64,000 bases of DNA from Litchfieldia sinesaloumensis (GCF_900156865.1 NZ_LT732529.1:1267784-1331783); one strand, 5' to 3'. Positions 8,511-16,588 are shown, counted from the stretch's first letter. Program-made: numbers and translations. The notes: a model not told the origin generated them from the letters alone.

Positions 8511-8777
8511 TTATTCCCCTAAGTTTTCTTCTTTTAATACAGATTCAAGACCTTCGATTGCTGCATCAGCATCGTTACCTTCAGCTTGAATTACGATTGA
8601 AGAACCTTTTGGTACGCCTAGAGACATTACGCCCATAATTGATTTAAGGTTGACTGACTTAGAATTGAAAGTAAGTGTAATTTCTGATTGGTATTGGCTT
8701 GCTTTATGTACTAACTTGGTAGCCGGTCTTGCGTGTAATCCAGCATCGCTTGTAATAGTAAATGTTTTTTCTGCCAT
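8511..8777 (-). CDS. ptsH: phosphocarrier protein HPr
   Basis: An 88-residue HPr. It accepts phosphate from enzyme I at His15, in GLHARPAT, and passes it to sugar-specific EIIA domains. Ser46, in [12 protein letters not shown], is the target of HPr kinase, and HPr(Ser-P) is the co-repressor of CcpA. Having His15 rather than Gln excludes Crh. The gene is monocistronic here, flanked by convergent terminators and followed by no ptsI, unlike the usual ptsHI operon of Bacillus. This HPr plausibly feeds catabolite repression of the sugar locus further along the window. Confidence 0.93.
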   Translation of the reverse strand: MAEKTFTITSDAGLHARPATKLVHKASQYQSEITLTFNSKSVNLKSIMGVMSLGVPKGSSIVIQAEGNDADAAIEGLESVLKEENLGE

Positions 8778-8849
8778 TAGTATCCCTCTTTCTATTATTC
8801 TTCTTCTATAGAATAGCCATTAATGCCCATGATAATCAAGTATATTTTT

Positions 8850-9659
8850 TTAGATTTGGCAATTTGGACAAAAAAAAGTTTTCCTCGATGACACATCTTT
8901 CTTAACAATAGTCGAACCACAACGTACACAGGGTTCACCTTCACGGTCATAGATTTTGCACTTTTCATCATAACCACCAGTTAATTGATCGTCCTTAAAA
9001 AGGGGCTGCTCCATATATCCACCGAACCGAAGCGCTTCTTGAAAAACATTTTGTATCGACTGATATAAGCGTTGAATTTCCTCGCCGCTAAGAGTATCAA
9101 ATGTTTGAGTTGGTAGAAGCTCTGCAGCAAAGCAGATTTCATCGGAATAACAATTTCCGATACCTGCGATGAAATGTTGATCGACTAGAGTTGTTTTGAG
9201 CATTCCCCTTTTGTTGTCGACTAATCTTTCAAACTCCTGAAGTGTAAAATTAGGTTGAAGTGGTTCAGGGCCTAAATCTGCTAATTCGGCTTCAACTTCC
9301 TGAGGGGTAAGCAGGTGGAGATAGCCTAATCGGAGACCGATAAAGCAAAGTCGATGCCCTCCAAAATTAAGAATTACTTGCTTTGTCCTTGATATAGTCG
9401 ACTCATCAGTCTCAATATACATTAGACCACCGAGCATAAGATGAAGTAACAATTGTTTTCCGCTAGCAAGTTCAAAGATAAGATGCTTTCCTCTACGTTG
9501 AATCTGAGTAATCTTATTTTCAATAAGCTCCTTTGTAAACTCGGAGACCGAGGTATTGATCGATTTTTCGCGGTTAACCTCGACGGACTTAATTGAGTAT
9601 CCTGCAATTTTTAATTGGAGTAGATTTTTATAGGTTTCCATTTCAGGTAGTTCCGGCAT
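8850..9659 (-). CDS. Fpg/Nei-family DNA glycosylase
   Basis: A 269-residue formamidopyrimidine-DNA glycosylase family protein. The catalytic N-terminus MPELPE, the helix-two-turn-helix region around GIGNCYSDEICF, and a C-terminal zinc finger (CKIYDREGEPCVRCG then FFCPNCQI) are all present. Its role is removal of oxidised or ring-opened bases in base excision repair. The start MPELPEMETYK differs from the canonical MPELPEVET of the polA-linked mutM, so this is probably a second Fpg-like paralogue; substrate specificity cannot be read from sequence. It is monocistronic. Confidence 0.9.
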   Translation of the reverse strand: MPELPEMETYKNLLQLKIAGYSIKSVEVNREKSINTSVSEFTKELIENKITQIQRRGKHLIFELASGKQLLLHLMLGGLMYIETDESTISRTKQVILNFGGHRLCFIGLRLGYLHLLTPQEVEAELADLGPEPLQPNFTLQEFERLVDNKRGMLKTTLVDQHFIAGIGNCYSDEICFAAELLPTQTFDTLSGEEIQRLYQSIQNVFQEALRFGGYMEQPLFKDDQLTGGYDEKCKIYDREGEPCVRCGSTIVKKDVSSRKTFFCPNCQI

Positions 9660-9726
9660 GATGAATCCTCCGCTAAATGTTTTCGTTTAGGATAAACATT
9701 TAGCGCACAAAACATGTATGTAAATA

Positions 9727-9750
9727 GCCACGAAGGATTTCCTCCGTGGC
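9727..9750 (-). terminator. hairpin after the 79-aa gene
   Basis: A 10-bp near-perfect stem (GCCACGAAGG/CCTCCGTGGC) with a 4-nt loop lies just past the stop codon of the gene at 9756. The following T-tract on the minus strand is poor, so termination may be weak. Confidence 0.45.
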
Positions 9751-9755
9751 CAGTG

Positions 9756-9995
9756 TTAATGTAATTTTTCAATTTCATTTTGTAGTTGTTTGGTTCGTTT
9801 TGCATTACCTTCTGCGAAATTCGCTAGTCGTTCTTTGAGGTCACCGTCATGATGAATTCGTTCAGCAGTAATCAAATATCGTCGCATTAACTCGGATTCG
9901 GCATTATAGGCTGTCTCGAGTATTTCTCTTAACGTAGTATCAGTGAGCATATCTTCACGATCTTGATCACGGTCATAATCCTTCTCATGATTCAT
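9756..9995 (-). CDS. hypothetical helical protein, 79 aa
   Basis: A 79-residue soluble, strongly charged protein starting MNHEKDYDRDQDREDMLTDT. After about 16 disordered acidic residues, the rest is predicted helical (LREILETAYNAESELMRRYL and on). The pattern is reminiscent of short ferritin-like or coat-associated helical proteins of spore formers, but no family is recognised. A good AAAGAGGTGATG ribosome site precedes the ATG. It appears to be monocistronic. Confidence 0.7.
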   Translation of the reverse strand: MNHEKDYDRDQDREDMLTDTTLREILETAYNAESELMRRYLITAERIHHDGDLKERLANFAEGNAKRTKQLQNEIEKLH

Positions 9996-10078
9996 AGTTC
10001 ATCACCTCTTTAAAAGTATCTTCTTTTTAGGGGTGTTTAAACTGTAAATATCAGTAAAATCTATTTTTCATGAACAAT

Positions 10079-10894
10079 TTATTTATATTCGTATACTTTT
10101 ATTTCAAGTTTGTCTTTATCTGATTTAAATCCGACAAGCTCTTCACCATCAAATAAAAATTTATCACCACTAAACTTTTTGATTTGAGTGGTTTCATTCG
10201 TAGCTAATTGATGAACATATGCTGATACTTTGCCTTTTTCTTTAATCGTATAAACAAGATATTCAAGCTCTGGATTTGCGTCAACCCAGTCAATCGAGGC
10301 ATCTTTAGATGGAAGGTCGACCTTAAGCAAGATCGTTTGAGAGTTGAATTCTGGTGTATTAAAGATGATCTGACCAATATGCTCTTCCCTACTTGTTTTA
10401 GCGTATAGCATACCCTCCATATAGCCATTTTTAAATTTAATATTGCTAATTTCTGCTGCATTCTCGAAGGACATTTCAGACAATTTTTGTTTTGTCGCGA
10501 TATTAATAAACTCAATAAAATTGCTGTCATCTTCTTTTTTTCCATATAAATATAATAAGTGCGCATCCGGATTGACCTCAACACCCTGATATCTTTTGAC
10601 AGAGCTTTTAGGCACTTGAAAATCAGCCCATGGCTTTAAATTATCAATAGTTGCTTGTTGATGGTCACCAATATAAAGCTTTCTCTCTCCTTCTTCCTCA
10701 AGTAATGCAAGAACTTGATTCCCATAAAATGTGATTCCTTCCATCTTAAAACCATTTACAATTAACTCACCTTTAAGTTCTTCATCCGTGTTCGTGTACT
10801 GTTCTGTTGGTGTGAAAAATTTCGAACTATAAAAAACAGCAAACAATACAATTGCGAACGTCACGCCATATCTTGCAATTCGACTCATCATCAT
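10079..10894 (-). CDS. membrane-anchored hypothetical protein, 271 aa
   Basis: One N-terminal transmembrane segment (residues about 8-24, YGVTFAIVLFAVFYSS) is followed by an extracytoplasmic beta-rich domain with repeated short strands of WD/propeller-like character (for example ITFYGNQVLALLEEEGERKL). There is no lipobox. It lies 60 bp downstream of deoD in the same direction and may share its transcript. The family is not recognised and no catalytic motif is visible. Confidence 0.7.
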   Translation of the reverse strand: MMMSRIARYGVTFAIVLFAVFYSSKFFTPTEQYTNTDEELKGELIVNGFKMEGITFYGNQVLALLEEEGERKLYIGDHQQATIDNLKPWADFQVPKSSVKRYQGVEVNPDAHLLYLYGKKEDDSNFIEFINIATKQKLSEMSFENAAEISNIKFKNGYMEGMLYAKTSREEHIGQIIFNTPEFNSQTILLKVDLPSKDASIDWVDANPELEYLVYTIKEKGKVSAYVHQLATNETTQIKKFSGDKFLFDGEELVGFKSDKDKLEIKVYEYK

Positions 10895-10954
10895 TAATCA
10901 CCCTAATAAAAGAGGAAAAAATCTCGAAAACCGAAATCTTTTCCCCCTTTTGCT

Positions 10955-11659
10955 TTACTCTTTTAATGCTGCTTCTAATGCAACCTCAATCATCTCATTA
11001 AATGTTGTTTGACGTTCTTCAGCTGTTGTTTCTTCCCCAGTTAAAATATGATCACTTACCGTTAAAACGGATAATGCATTGCGACCAAATTTAGCTGCCA
11101 GTGTATAGAGAGCAGTTGTCTCCATTTCCACTGCAAGTATTCCATACTGTGCCCATTTCTCTAATTCGGCATTTTCATTGTAAAACACATCACTTGTAAA
11201 TACATTACCTACTTTTAATTTAAGACCTTTTTCAGTTCCAGCATCGTATGCTTTTCGAAGTAAATCAAAAGATGCAGTCGGTGCGAAGTCGACAGTACCA
11301 AAGTTAATGCGATTCATTTGGGAGTTTGTTGATGATGTCATCGCTAAGATAACATCACGAACCTTAACATCCTTTTGAATAGCACCACATGTACCAACGC
11401 GTATTAAGTTTTGGACACCATACTCATTCATTAATTCATGTATGTAGATTGAAATGGAAGGAACCCCCATTCCTGTACCTTGTACAGAAACACGCTTTCC
11501 TTTATATGTACCAGTAAATCCAAGCATTCCACGAACTTCATTATAGCAAGTTACATTTTCAAAAAAGTTTTCAGCAATATATTTTGCACGTAATGGGTCT
11601 CCTGGAAGTAATATTGTTTCAGCGATATCCCCTTGTTTGGCACCAATATGTGTACTCAT
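10955..11659 (-). CDS. deoD: purine-nucleoside phosphorylase, DeoD type
   Basis: A 234-residue PNP_UDP_1 family enzyme. It phosphorolyses purine (deoxy)nucleosides to base and (deoxy)ribose-1-phosphate in the cytosol. Visible motifs are [14 protein letters not shown] (phosphate binding), RVGTCGAIQ, and the active-site region [14 protein letters not shown] and VSDHI with the catalytic Asp. Its length matches the hexameric bacterial DeoD enzymes. The gene order near spo0M, yozD and kamA agrees with the B. subtilis deoD-yod region. Confidence 0.96.
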   Translation of the reverse strand: MSTHIGAKQGDIAETILLPGDPLRAKYIAENFFENVTCYNEVRGMLGFTGTYKGKRVSVQGTGMGVPSISIYIHELMNEYGVQNLIRVGTCGAIQKDVKVRDVILAMTSSTNSQMNRINFGTVDFAPTASFDLLRKAYDAGTEKGLKLKVGNVFTSDVFYNENAELEKWAQYGILAVEMETTALYTLAAKFGRNALSVLTVSDHILTGEETTAEERQTTFNEMIEVALEAALKE

Positions 11660-11790
11660 TTATGATCCTCCTATGTAGTAAATTACACCAATTTTATGTT
11701 ACCACAATTATATTCTACTTAAAATCGTTCATTAACGCAAAAATATGGGGAAAGCTAAGTCTGTAACATTTCTAAGGGAGGTGTTCGTCC

Positions 11791-11925
11791 ATGGCTAAAG
11801 AAAAGATGAGTAAAAAATTAAGACAAGCTGTTGACTATGCAAATGCAACTAACACAACAAAAGGTGTTGGAAACCCACCAAATACATCGAAAACTGAAAA
11901 AGATGGCTTTATGCAGCCTAAATAA
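11791..11925 (+). CDS. small basic hydrophilic protein, 44 aa
   Basis: The ATG follows AAGGGAGGTG at ideal spacing. The peptide starts MAKEKMSKKLRQAVDYANAT and ends GFMQPK. It is Lys/Asn/Thr rich and has no hydrophobic segment, a composition seen in minor small acid-soluble spore proteins and other short spore peptides. The exact family is not recognised. It is followed after 15 bp by a second small gene, then a terminator, so the two form a mini-operon. Confidence 0.72.
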   Translation: MAKEKMSKKLRQAVDYANATNTTKGVGNPPNTSKTEKDGFMQPK

Positions 11926-11940
11926 GAGGAGTGAATAAAA

Positions 11941-12087
11941 ATGGGTAAGAAAAATCGTAATCGTATAAATGCACCTAAAAAAAATAACCATACACCACCA
12001 GAAGCAATTGAAGCAGAACAAATCGCGCATGGAAAAGAATTCTCTGCAGCCGGTGGCCGTAAAAACGGACCCGGGCATAATGAATAA
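11941..12087 (+). CDS. small basic hydrophilic protein, 48 aa
   Basis: The ATG follows AAGAGGAGTG. The peptide begins MGKKNRNRINAPKKNNHTPP and ends GRKNGPGHNE. It is very basic at the N-terminus, lacks Cys and hydrophobic segments, and is probably disordered. It is the second gene of the two-gene unit starting at 11791. A spore or core-protein role is a guess from composition and context; no named family is recognised. Confidence 0.72.
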   Translation: MGKKNRNRINAPKKNNHTPPEAIEAEQIAHGKEFSAAGGRKNGPGHNE

Positions 12088-12094
12088 AGAAACG

Positions 12095-12125
12095 AAGGGG
12101 CGTCCTATAACAGGACACCCCTTTT
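12095..12125. terminator. terminator between convergent small-protein operon and spo0M
   Basis: An AAGGGGCGTCCT / AGGACACCCCTT hairpin with a 5-nt loop lies between the rightward small genes and the leftward spo0M stop. Confidence 0.85.
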
Positions 12126-12128
12126 CAA

Positions 12129-12899
12129 TCAGCTATAACGGCCAATGATTTGATTTATTTTAGATTTTATATTCGGTAGATCATCAGTAGTAATCGTGAA
12201 ATTAACAAAGGATTCATCCATGTCTAATGCCTCTGCTAAGAAACTACTTAATCCTCGGGCACGTCTATCCACTTGCATCATGACTTCCATGCGATTTGTA
12301 GATTGCGGAAAGAACATGACCTCAACCTCGTCTAATCGTCCACGATACTCCCCACTCGTTGGCACAAACTCAAATTCCTGAACAAACGGTAATCGTTTTC
12401 TTAGTCGATATGGCGCAGCCTCACATTCAACTTTACGAAGGCTGAATCCTAAATCATATATCGCATTTAATACACCTGCAGCTAATGGCGATGGTGCTAC
12501 TGAGATATAATCTTTATCCGATGGATCCACAGCATTTTTAATATCTAAGCCAGTTTGAATCCACACTCTTGTTTTCCCAAGGGTAGCCGGTGTATCAATT
12601 GGTAAAACAAATGAAAACGGAATTTCTCGTTTTTCGTTGTTTCCAATCGTAAAGCGTTCTACAATTTTAACTTTTTCAATCGTTACTTGTCTGCTCACTT
12701 TTCTGTCGTTCACTTCTTTTAAATAATTCGTAACCAAGGAAAGATAGATTTCATCAATTTGCTGTTCTGTATTTCCACCAATTATCTCGACAACGCCAGA
12801 TACTTGTTCTCCTGCTTTTAACTTATCTGTTGTAAGCTTTGTATCCACTCTTGCACTGCCAATTCCAATACTCGAAAAAATTTTATTGAATAAAGACAT
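12129..12899 (-). CDS. spo0M: sporulation-control protein Spo0M
   Basis: A 256-residue arrestin-like protein of the Spo0M family, starting MSLFNKIFSSIGIGSARVDT. The N-terminal two-thirds is an arrestin-type beta sandwich (segment GEQVSGVVEIIGGNTEQQID), and the C-terminal part is mixed alpha/beta. In B. subtilis it affects early sporulation and cell division. The ATG at 12899 has GGGGGAA upstream; the 33-codon N-terminal extension in the open frame overlaps the yozD terminator and is not credible. It is monocistronic. Confidence 0.92.
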   Translation of the reverse strand: MSLFNKIFSSIGIGSARVDTKLTTDKLKAGEQVSGVVEIIGGNTEQQIDEIYLSLVTNYLKEVNDRKVSRQVTIEKVKIVERFTIGNNEKREIPFSFVLPIDTPATLGKTRVWIQTGLDIKNAVDPSDKDYISVAPSPLAAGVLNAIYDLGFSLRKVECEAAPYRLRKRLPFVQEFEFVPTSGEYRGRLDEVEVMFFPQSTNRMEVMMQVDRRARGLSSFLAEALDMDESFVNFTITTDDLPNIKSKINQIIGRYS

Positions 12900-12968
12900 C
12901 GTAAAATTCCCCCTAAAGGTTGATATAGAAATATACGAGTTAGGGTACAAAAAGTTTCTTTTTTTACG

Positions 12969-12994
12969 AAAAAAACGACGGGGGTTTCCCGTCG
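12969..12994 (-). terminator. terminator of yozD
   Basis: A CGACGGG/CCCGTCG stem with a 5-nt loop is followed on the minus strand by seven T. It sits about 10 bp after the yozD stop. Confidence 0.85.
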
Positions 12995-13004
12995 CCATAT
13001 GTAC

Positions 13005-13175
13005 CTATTCGTTCTCTTCGTCGATGACGCATTTATAGAGTAAGTATTCGAATGTGATATCCGCTAGTTCCTCTAGCTCTTCCTCACCTGGGGCAAATCC
13101 CCTTTGGACAAGTTCGTTATAGAAAAACTCAGCAATTTCCTCCGTATCGATAACAACCTCAATTTCCTTCAGCAT
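13005..13175 (-). CDS. yozD: YozD family protein, 56 aa
   Basis: A 56-residue protein encoded from an ATG at 13175 with GGGGGCG upstream. The sequence MLKEIEVVIDTEEIAEFFYN followed by an acidic helix and DITFEYLLYKC is characteristic of Bacillus YozD, whose function is unknown. It is strongly acidic and likely two short strands plus helices. It is a single gene with its own terminator, and its position near spo0M and the yodN/yozE/kamA block matches B. subtilis. Confidence 0.88.
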   Translation of the reverse strand: MLKEIEVVIDTEEIAEFFYNELVQRGFAPGEEELEELADITFEYLLYKCVIDEENE

Positions 13176-13317
13176 GATCGCCCCCTTTACTTAAGTTTTA
13201 TGTTCATAGAACTCCACCTATGTCAATTTCATATGTATTTAATTTTTTGGTCATGAAATGAAAAGTTCATACATAGGATGGTTATAAATAGTGGACAAGC
13301 CTAATGGAGGGGTTCTC

Positions 13318-13515
13318 ATGACGAAGCAAGCCGTAATTGTAAAATTTCCAGTAAAAGAACAAGTTAATCAGACAAACAAAATCCTCGAGTTTGTTGATGG
13401 AGACGGGTTTGACAAAGTATTAGGAAAAGTAACAAAAGGATTATTTTCTGCTATTTTGTTTTTTGGGATCCCATATTTCATTTATGTGTTAATCCAAGCT
13501 CTATTCATTGGTTAG
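13318..13515 (+). CDS. small single-pass membrane protein, 65 aa
   Basis: The ATG at 13318 is preceded by GGAGGGG; the earlier in-frame start at 13291 is not. The N-terminal 40 residues are soluble (MTKQAVIVKFPVKEQV), and the C-terminal 22 form one transmembrane helix (FSAILFFGIPYFIYVLIQALF). It ends tail-to-tail with the convergent gene, overlapping its last four bases (13512-13515). The family is not recognised. Confidence 0.72.
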   Translation: MTKQAVIVKFPVKEQVNQTNKILEFVDGDGFDKVLGKVTKGLFSAILFFGIPYFIYVLIQALFIG

Positions 13516-14204
13516 TCGTTACCTTTCCTAGACTCAAGTTTTTGTAAGTTTTTCATTGCTAAATCCATCACTTCTTTATATTTAGGGTCCTGGAACATTT
13601 CGTACAGGATCTTATAGTCGTTGTACACATCAAGTAAGCCATCTATAATTTCTTGTTTTTCTTTTTTGACACGCATTTGATCTTTCTCGGATTTACGATA
13701 GATATCCATATTTTCATACATCCCCACGTTTTTGTTTTTCTTATTGACAAAATACTTCAACGAATATTTTTGAAGGAATGTTTCGGCTTGATCAAAATCT
13801 GCAAGTAGAGTGAGCTCATCTTCTCCCGCTTCGAGCCACTCACCGTCTGTCACTCGCGCTAGTTCGTAAATCACATCCTCCCATGCACCCTCTTTATATC
13901 TCCATATTTCCGTGTGTATGCCGACAATTTTAAATACATCATTGTCATATCCTTGCACAAAGACAAGGTCCCCGAAATAATACTTATATTCAATATCTAT
14001 TCGTTCAACTTCCATCGGCTTTGCTTTGTACTCGGCAAGCAAAGTTAGTGCGGATTCTGAGTAAAATACCTCGCCTTTATTTACTTTATATAGGTAATTT
14101 CCGTCGAGTTGGCGGATATCCGATATTGACCCTACTGTTCCATATAACGTAACGACAACGATATCACCAATCTTGTATTTGGGCTTCTTCCGTTTACCAT
14201 CCAT
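13512..14204 (-). CDS. hypothetical protein, syntenic with B. subtilis yodN
   Basis: A 230-residue soluble protein. The N-terminal half contains two SH3/KOW-like modules (KYKIGDIVVVTLYGTVGSIS near residue 8, and YYFGDLVFVQGYDNDVFKIV near residue 73). The C-terminal half is a charged helical region ending in a coiled-coil-like tail. The ATG at 14204 has AGAGGGATG upstream. It lies between yozD and yozE as yodN does in B. subtilis; that placement, not a known domain, is the basis for the comparison. Confidence 0.72.
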   Translation of the reverse strand: MDGKRKKPKYKIGDIVVVTLYGTVGSISDIRQLDGNYLYKVNKGEVFYSESALTLLAEYKAKPMEVERIDIEYKYYFGDLVFVQGYDNDVFKIVGIHTEIWRYKEGAWEDVIYELARVTDGEWLEAGEDELTLLADFDQAETFLQKYSLKYFVNKKNKNVGMYENMDIYRKSEKDQMRVKKEKQEIIDGLLDVYNDYKILYEMFQDPKYKEVMDLAMKNLQKLESRKGND

Positions 14205-14392
14205 ATTGTCATCCCTCTGCTTTGCTGTCGATTTAAAGGGTGTGAAATAGTATATGCAAGTCTTTTGCAAAACGGCATTGGTTTAAGGCGTGTGAAGAAA
14301 GAAAAATTGAGGAGTGCCGAGCCTAAAGTTTATGGGGGTAGAGTGTTCGATTTAAAGGTCTATTTTGATTTTGAAGAGTGGAGTTTTTATGT

Positions 14393-14449
14393 TAGTGGCA
14401 GTAAATCGTTCTAGTGACAGTATTTTCGAATTAGCGACAGTATTTCTAC
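14393..14449. repeat. three degenerate 19-20 bp tandem repeats
   Basis: The units TAGTGGCAGTAAATCG, TAGTGACAGTATTTTCG and TAGCGACAGTATTTCTA start at 14393, 14412 and 14432. They could be a repeated protein-binding site or simple slippage. Confidence 0.55.
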
Positions 14450-14472
14450 CTATTACTAGTCAAAGTGTAAAA

Positions 14473-14501
14473 TACCACCGAGAATTTGCGTCTCGGTGGT
14501 A
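14473..14501 (-). terminator. terminator of yozE
   Basis: An 11-bp perfect stem TACCACCGAGA/TCTCGGTGGTA with a 7-nt loop lies just past the yozE stop. The minus-strand tail is ATTTTACACTTT. Confidence 0.8.
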
Positions 14502-14508
14502 AAAAAAG

Positions 14509-14727
14509 CTAGGCTTCGTTTTCGTATAGCTCCCAAGCTTTGTCAAAAATACTCATGCTTTTTAAATAATGCCCGTTAAGTTCCAAATATGAACTTAATT
14601 CGTCATAGTCTTTCGAGTAAATTGGAAAGCTGTGATCCAAATACATATCATTCGCTAATTGACTGATCTCATCCTTCGCTTTAGCTGCACGAAACTTCAC
14701 AATATAATGATAAAATGACTTCCCCAA
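14509..14727 (-). CDS. yozE: YozE family SAM-like protein
   Basis: A 72-residue protein with the YozE signature: SFYHYIVKFR at the N-terminus, the DHSFPIYSKDYDELSSYLEL core and FDKAWELYE at the end. YozE_SAM-like domains are small helical bundles of unknown function, common in Bacillus. The start is taken as TTG at 14727, about ten bases after AGGAT; a GTG at 14736 sits on top of that site. It lies between the yodN-like gene and the kam locus as in B. subtilis. Confidence 0.85.
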   Translation of the reverse strand: MGKSFYHYIVKFRAAKAKDEISQLANDMYLDHSFPIYSKDYDELSSYLELNGHYLKSMSIFDKAWELYENEA

Positions 14728-14804
14728 AACAACCACATCCTAGTCTTATGAAGCGTTTTTAGGTCATTTTATCACGTAATGAGGACATGTCAAATGGAAA
14801 ATAG

Positions 14805-15077
14805 TTAGAATCGGAAGTAGTTTTGCTTTAAAAAACGAGGAATCTCCATGAGTTTCTTGTACTCAATTGTTTTTAGCAGTTTTTTTGTATCAATTAACAA
14901 AAGCTGATCCTCAATTTCATTAATGATTTGCTCTTCTTGATATTCCATCCCGCATTCTTCACACTTGATGCTGGGTGTATCTATTATTTCAATTGCGCGT
15001 GTTCCATCTGGCAACTCCCAAAATACACTGTTCCTTGCTTCATGCGCTTTATCAGAATCACACCACATACAATTCAA
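14805..15077 (-). CDS. yokU: YokU family protein with zinc-ribbon-like cysteines
   Basis: A 90-residue protein with two CxxC pairs: MNCMWCDSDKA at the N-terminus and KCEECGMEYQ near residue 37. These probably bind one zinc ion. YokU-type proteins are regularly encoded beside kamA in Bacillus. The TTG start has GGGGAGGT seven bases upstream. It begins 15 bp after the kamA stop and is probably co-transcribed with it from the sigma-54 promoter. The molecular role is unknown. Confidence 0.85.
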   Translation of the reverse strand: MNCMWCDSDKAHEARNSVFWELPDGTRAIEIIDTPSIKCEECGMEYQEEQIINEIEDQLLLIDTKKLLKTIEYKKLMEIPRFLKQNYFRF

Positions 15078-15092
15078 CCTTAATACCTCCCC

Positions 15093-16505
15093 TCAATTTG
15101 GTTTATCGTCTTCGTTCTTACCTTGCATTTTTTTCAAAGTCGATTGAAACTTTTTCTCTTTTAGTTCATCACGTTTATCTCGTTTGTCTTTCAATGTGCT
15201 GTGAGTTGGATCTTCATTGTACTTCTTTCTACGTGAAATACGGTTAATCCCCTCTGGTACTAGGTTGAAGCCATCACCAAGTAGGCCAGCAATACCCGCT
15301 GTTGATTTTTTATCATCAAGAGAGCCAACATGCTCTGTAAAGTAAGCATCCGCACGACCAGGTATATAGTTCTCTGGCTCTGGGTAGGTCGTAATCACAC
15401 CTTCAAAGTTACGCAACACCACTTTTTCCGGACTTTGTGAAATCAGATAATTCGGCTGAACGGCAATTTTTCCGCCTCCACCAGGAGCGTCGACGACAAA
15501 AGTTGGAACAGCATAGCCCGATGTATGACCTCGCAATCCTTCGATAATCTCTAACCCTTTTGAAACTGGCGCTCTAAAATGGCCGATACCCTCTGATAAA
15601 TCACATTGATATATATAATAAGGACGTACTCTGATTTTGACTAAATCATGCATGAGCTTTTTCATGATTTCAACGCTGTCATTAATACCTGCTAAAATAA
15701 CAGATTGGTTCCCTACAGGAACACCACTATTGACAAGCATTTCACACGCTTCTTTCGCTTCTTCAGTGATTTCTATCGACGTGTTGAAATGAGTGTTTAA
15801 CCAGACGGGATGATACTTCTTTAAAATAGTACAGAGATTTTCCGTAATCCGCTGTGGAAATACAACTGGCGCTCTTGTTCCAATACGGATGATTTCTACA
15901 TGCGGGATGGCACGTAAATTTTTCAAAATATACTCAAGGATGTTGTCGTTGATGAGCAACCCATCACCTCCAGAAATTAAAACATCACGTACTTCTGGAG
16001 TATTCGCGATATAATTGATTGCTGCATCAAGTTGTTTCTTCGGTACACCCATTCCAATTTGTCCGGAAAATCGTCTCCTTGTACAATAGCGACAATACAT
16101 CGAGCATTGGTTTGTAACTAAAAAAAGAACGCGATCAGGATAACGGTGGGTTAACCCTGGCACTGGTGAATCCTCATCCTCTTCAAGTGGATCCTCAAGA
16201 TCATACTTTGTTTTATAAATTTCTTTACCAATTGGTACCGATTGCATCCGAATCGGGCAACGTGGATCATCTGGATTCATTAACGACGCATAGTAAGGCG
16301 TTATATTTAAAGGGATTGTCTTTGTTGAAATTAAGACACCGTCTTCTTCCTCTGGGGTTAGGTTGATTACCTTACGCAAATCATCAATAGTCCGAATGGT
16401 ATTGGTTAACTGCCAAATCCAATCATTCCATTGTTCTTCTGTGACATCTTTCCATAATTCGATATCCTTCCAATGACGCTTAGGTTTATATAAGTTCATC
16501 TGCAT
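15093..16505 (-). CDS. kamA: L-lysine 2,3-aminomutase
   Basis: A 470-residue radical-SAM enzyme converting L-lysine to L-beta-lysine with a [4Fe-4S] cluster, S-adenosylmethionine and PLP. The cluster motif C134-x3-C138-x2-C141 is clear (CSMYCRYC), SGGD lies at 178-181, and the PLP lysine is K346 in APGGGGKIAV. The C-terminal 60 residues are highly charged. The product would feed the acetyltransferase, deacylase and aminotransferase genes encoded upstream. A -24/-12 promoter precedes it, so control by the neighbouring sigma-54 activator is expected. In B. thuringiensis the kam locus is known to use sigma-54 and KamR. Confidence 0.95.
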   Translation of the reverse strand: MQMNLYKPKRHWKDIELWKDVTEEQWNDWIWQLTNTIRTIDDLRKVINLTPEEEDGVLISTKTIPLNITPYYASLMNPDDPRCPIRMQSVPIGKEIYKTKYDLEDPLEEDEDSPVPGLTHRYPDRVLFLVTNQCSMYCRYCTRRRFSGQIGMGVPKKQLDAAINYIANTPEVRDVLISGGDGLLINDNILEYILKNLRAIPHVEIIRIGTRAPVVFPQRITENLCTILKKYHPVWLNTHFNTSIEITEEAKEACEMLVNSGVPVGNQSVILAGINDSVEIMKKLMHDLVKIRVRPYYIYQCDLSEGIGHFRAPVSKGLEIIEGLRGHTSGYAVPTFVVDAPGGGGKIAVQPNYLISQSPEKVVLRNFEGVITTYPEPENYIPGRADAYFTEHVGSLDDKKSTAGIAGLLGDGFNLVPEGINRISRRKKYNEDPTHSTLKDKRDKRDELKEKKFQSTLKKMQGKNEDDKPN

Positions 16506-16532
16506 AATAAATCTCCTCCCTACTTAATTAAC

Positions 16533-16550
16533 ATGCAAGTCGCATGCCAA
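16533..16550 (-). promoter_or_regulatory. sigma-54 (-24/-12) promoter of kamA-yokU
   Basis: Reading leftward, TTGGCATGCGACTTGCAT matches the consensus TGGCAY-N5-TTGCW at every key position, with the GG and GC dinucleotides correctly spaced. It lies about 30-45 bp upstream of the kamA start, between kamA and the sigma-54 activator gene. Confidence 0.9.
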
Positions 16551-16588
16551 CATTTCAATAGAGAGGAGATTTTAGCAAAAATGGGCTA

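Larger units (their letters stand above)
14205..14508. other. intergenic region
   Basis: The 304 bp between the yodN-like gene and yozE hold no ORF with a ribosome site. Three short degenerate direct repeats (14393-14449) and the yozE terminator (14473-14501) are the only structure seen. Confidence 0.7.

Noticed and set aside
8511-8777. Crh (catabolite repression HPr)
   Set aside because: Position 15 is His, not Gln, so it is a true phosphocarrier HPr.
12900-12998. N-terminal extension of Spo0M
   Set aside because: It would include the yozD terminator; the family starts MSLFNK at 12899.
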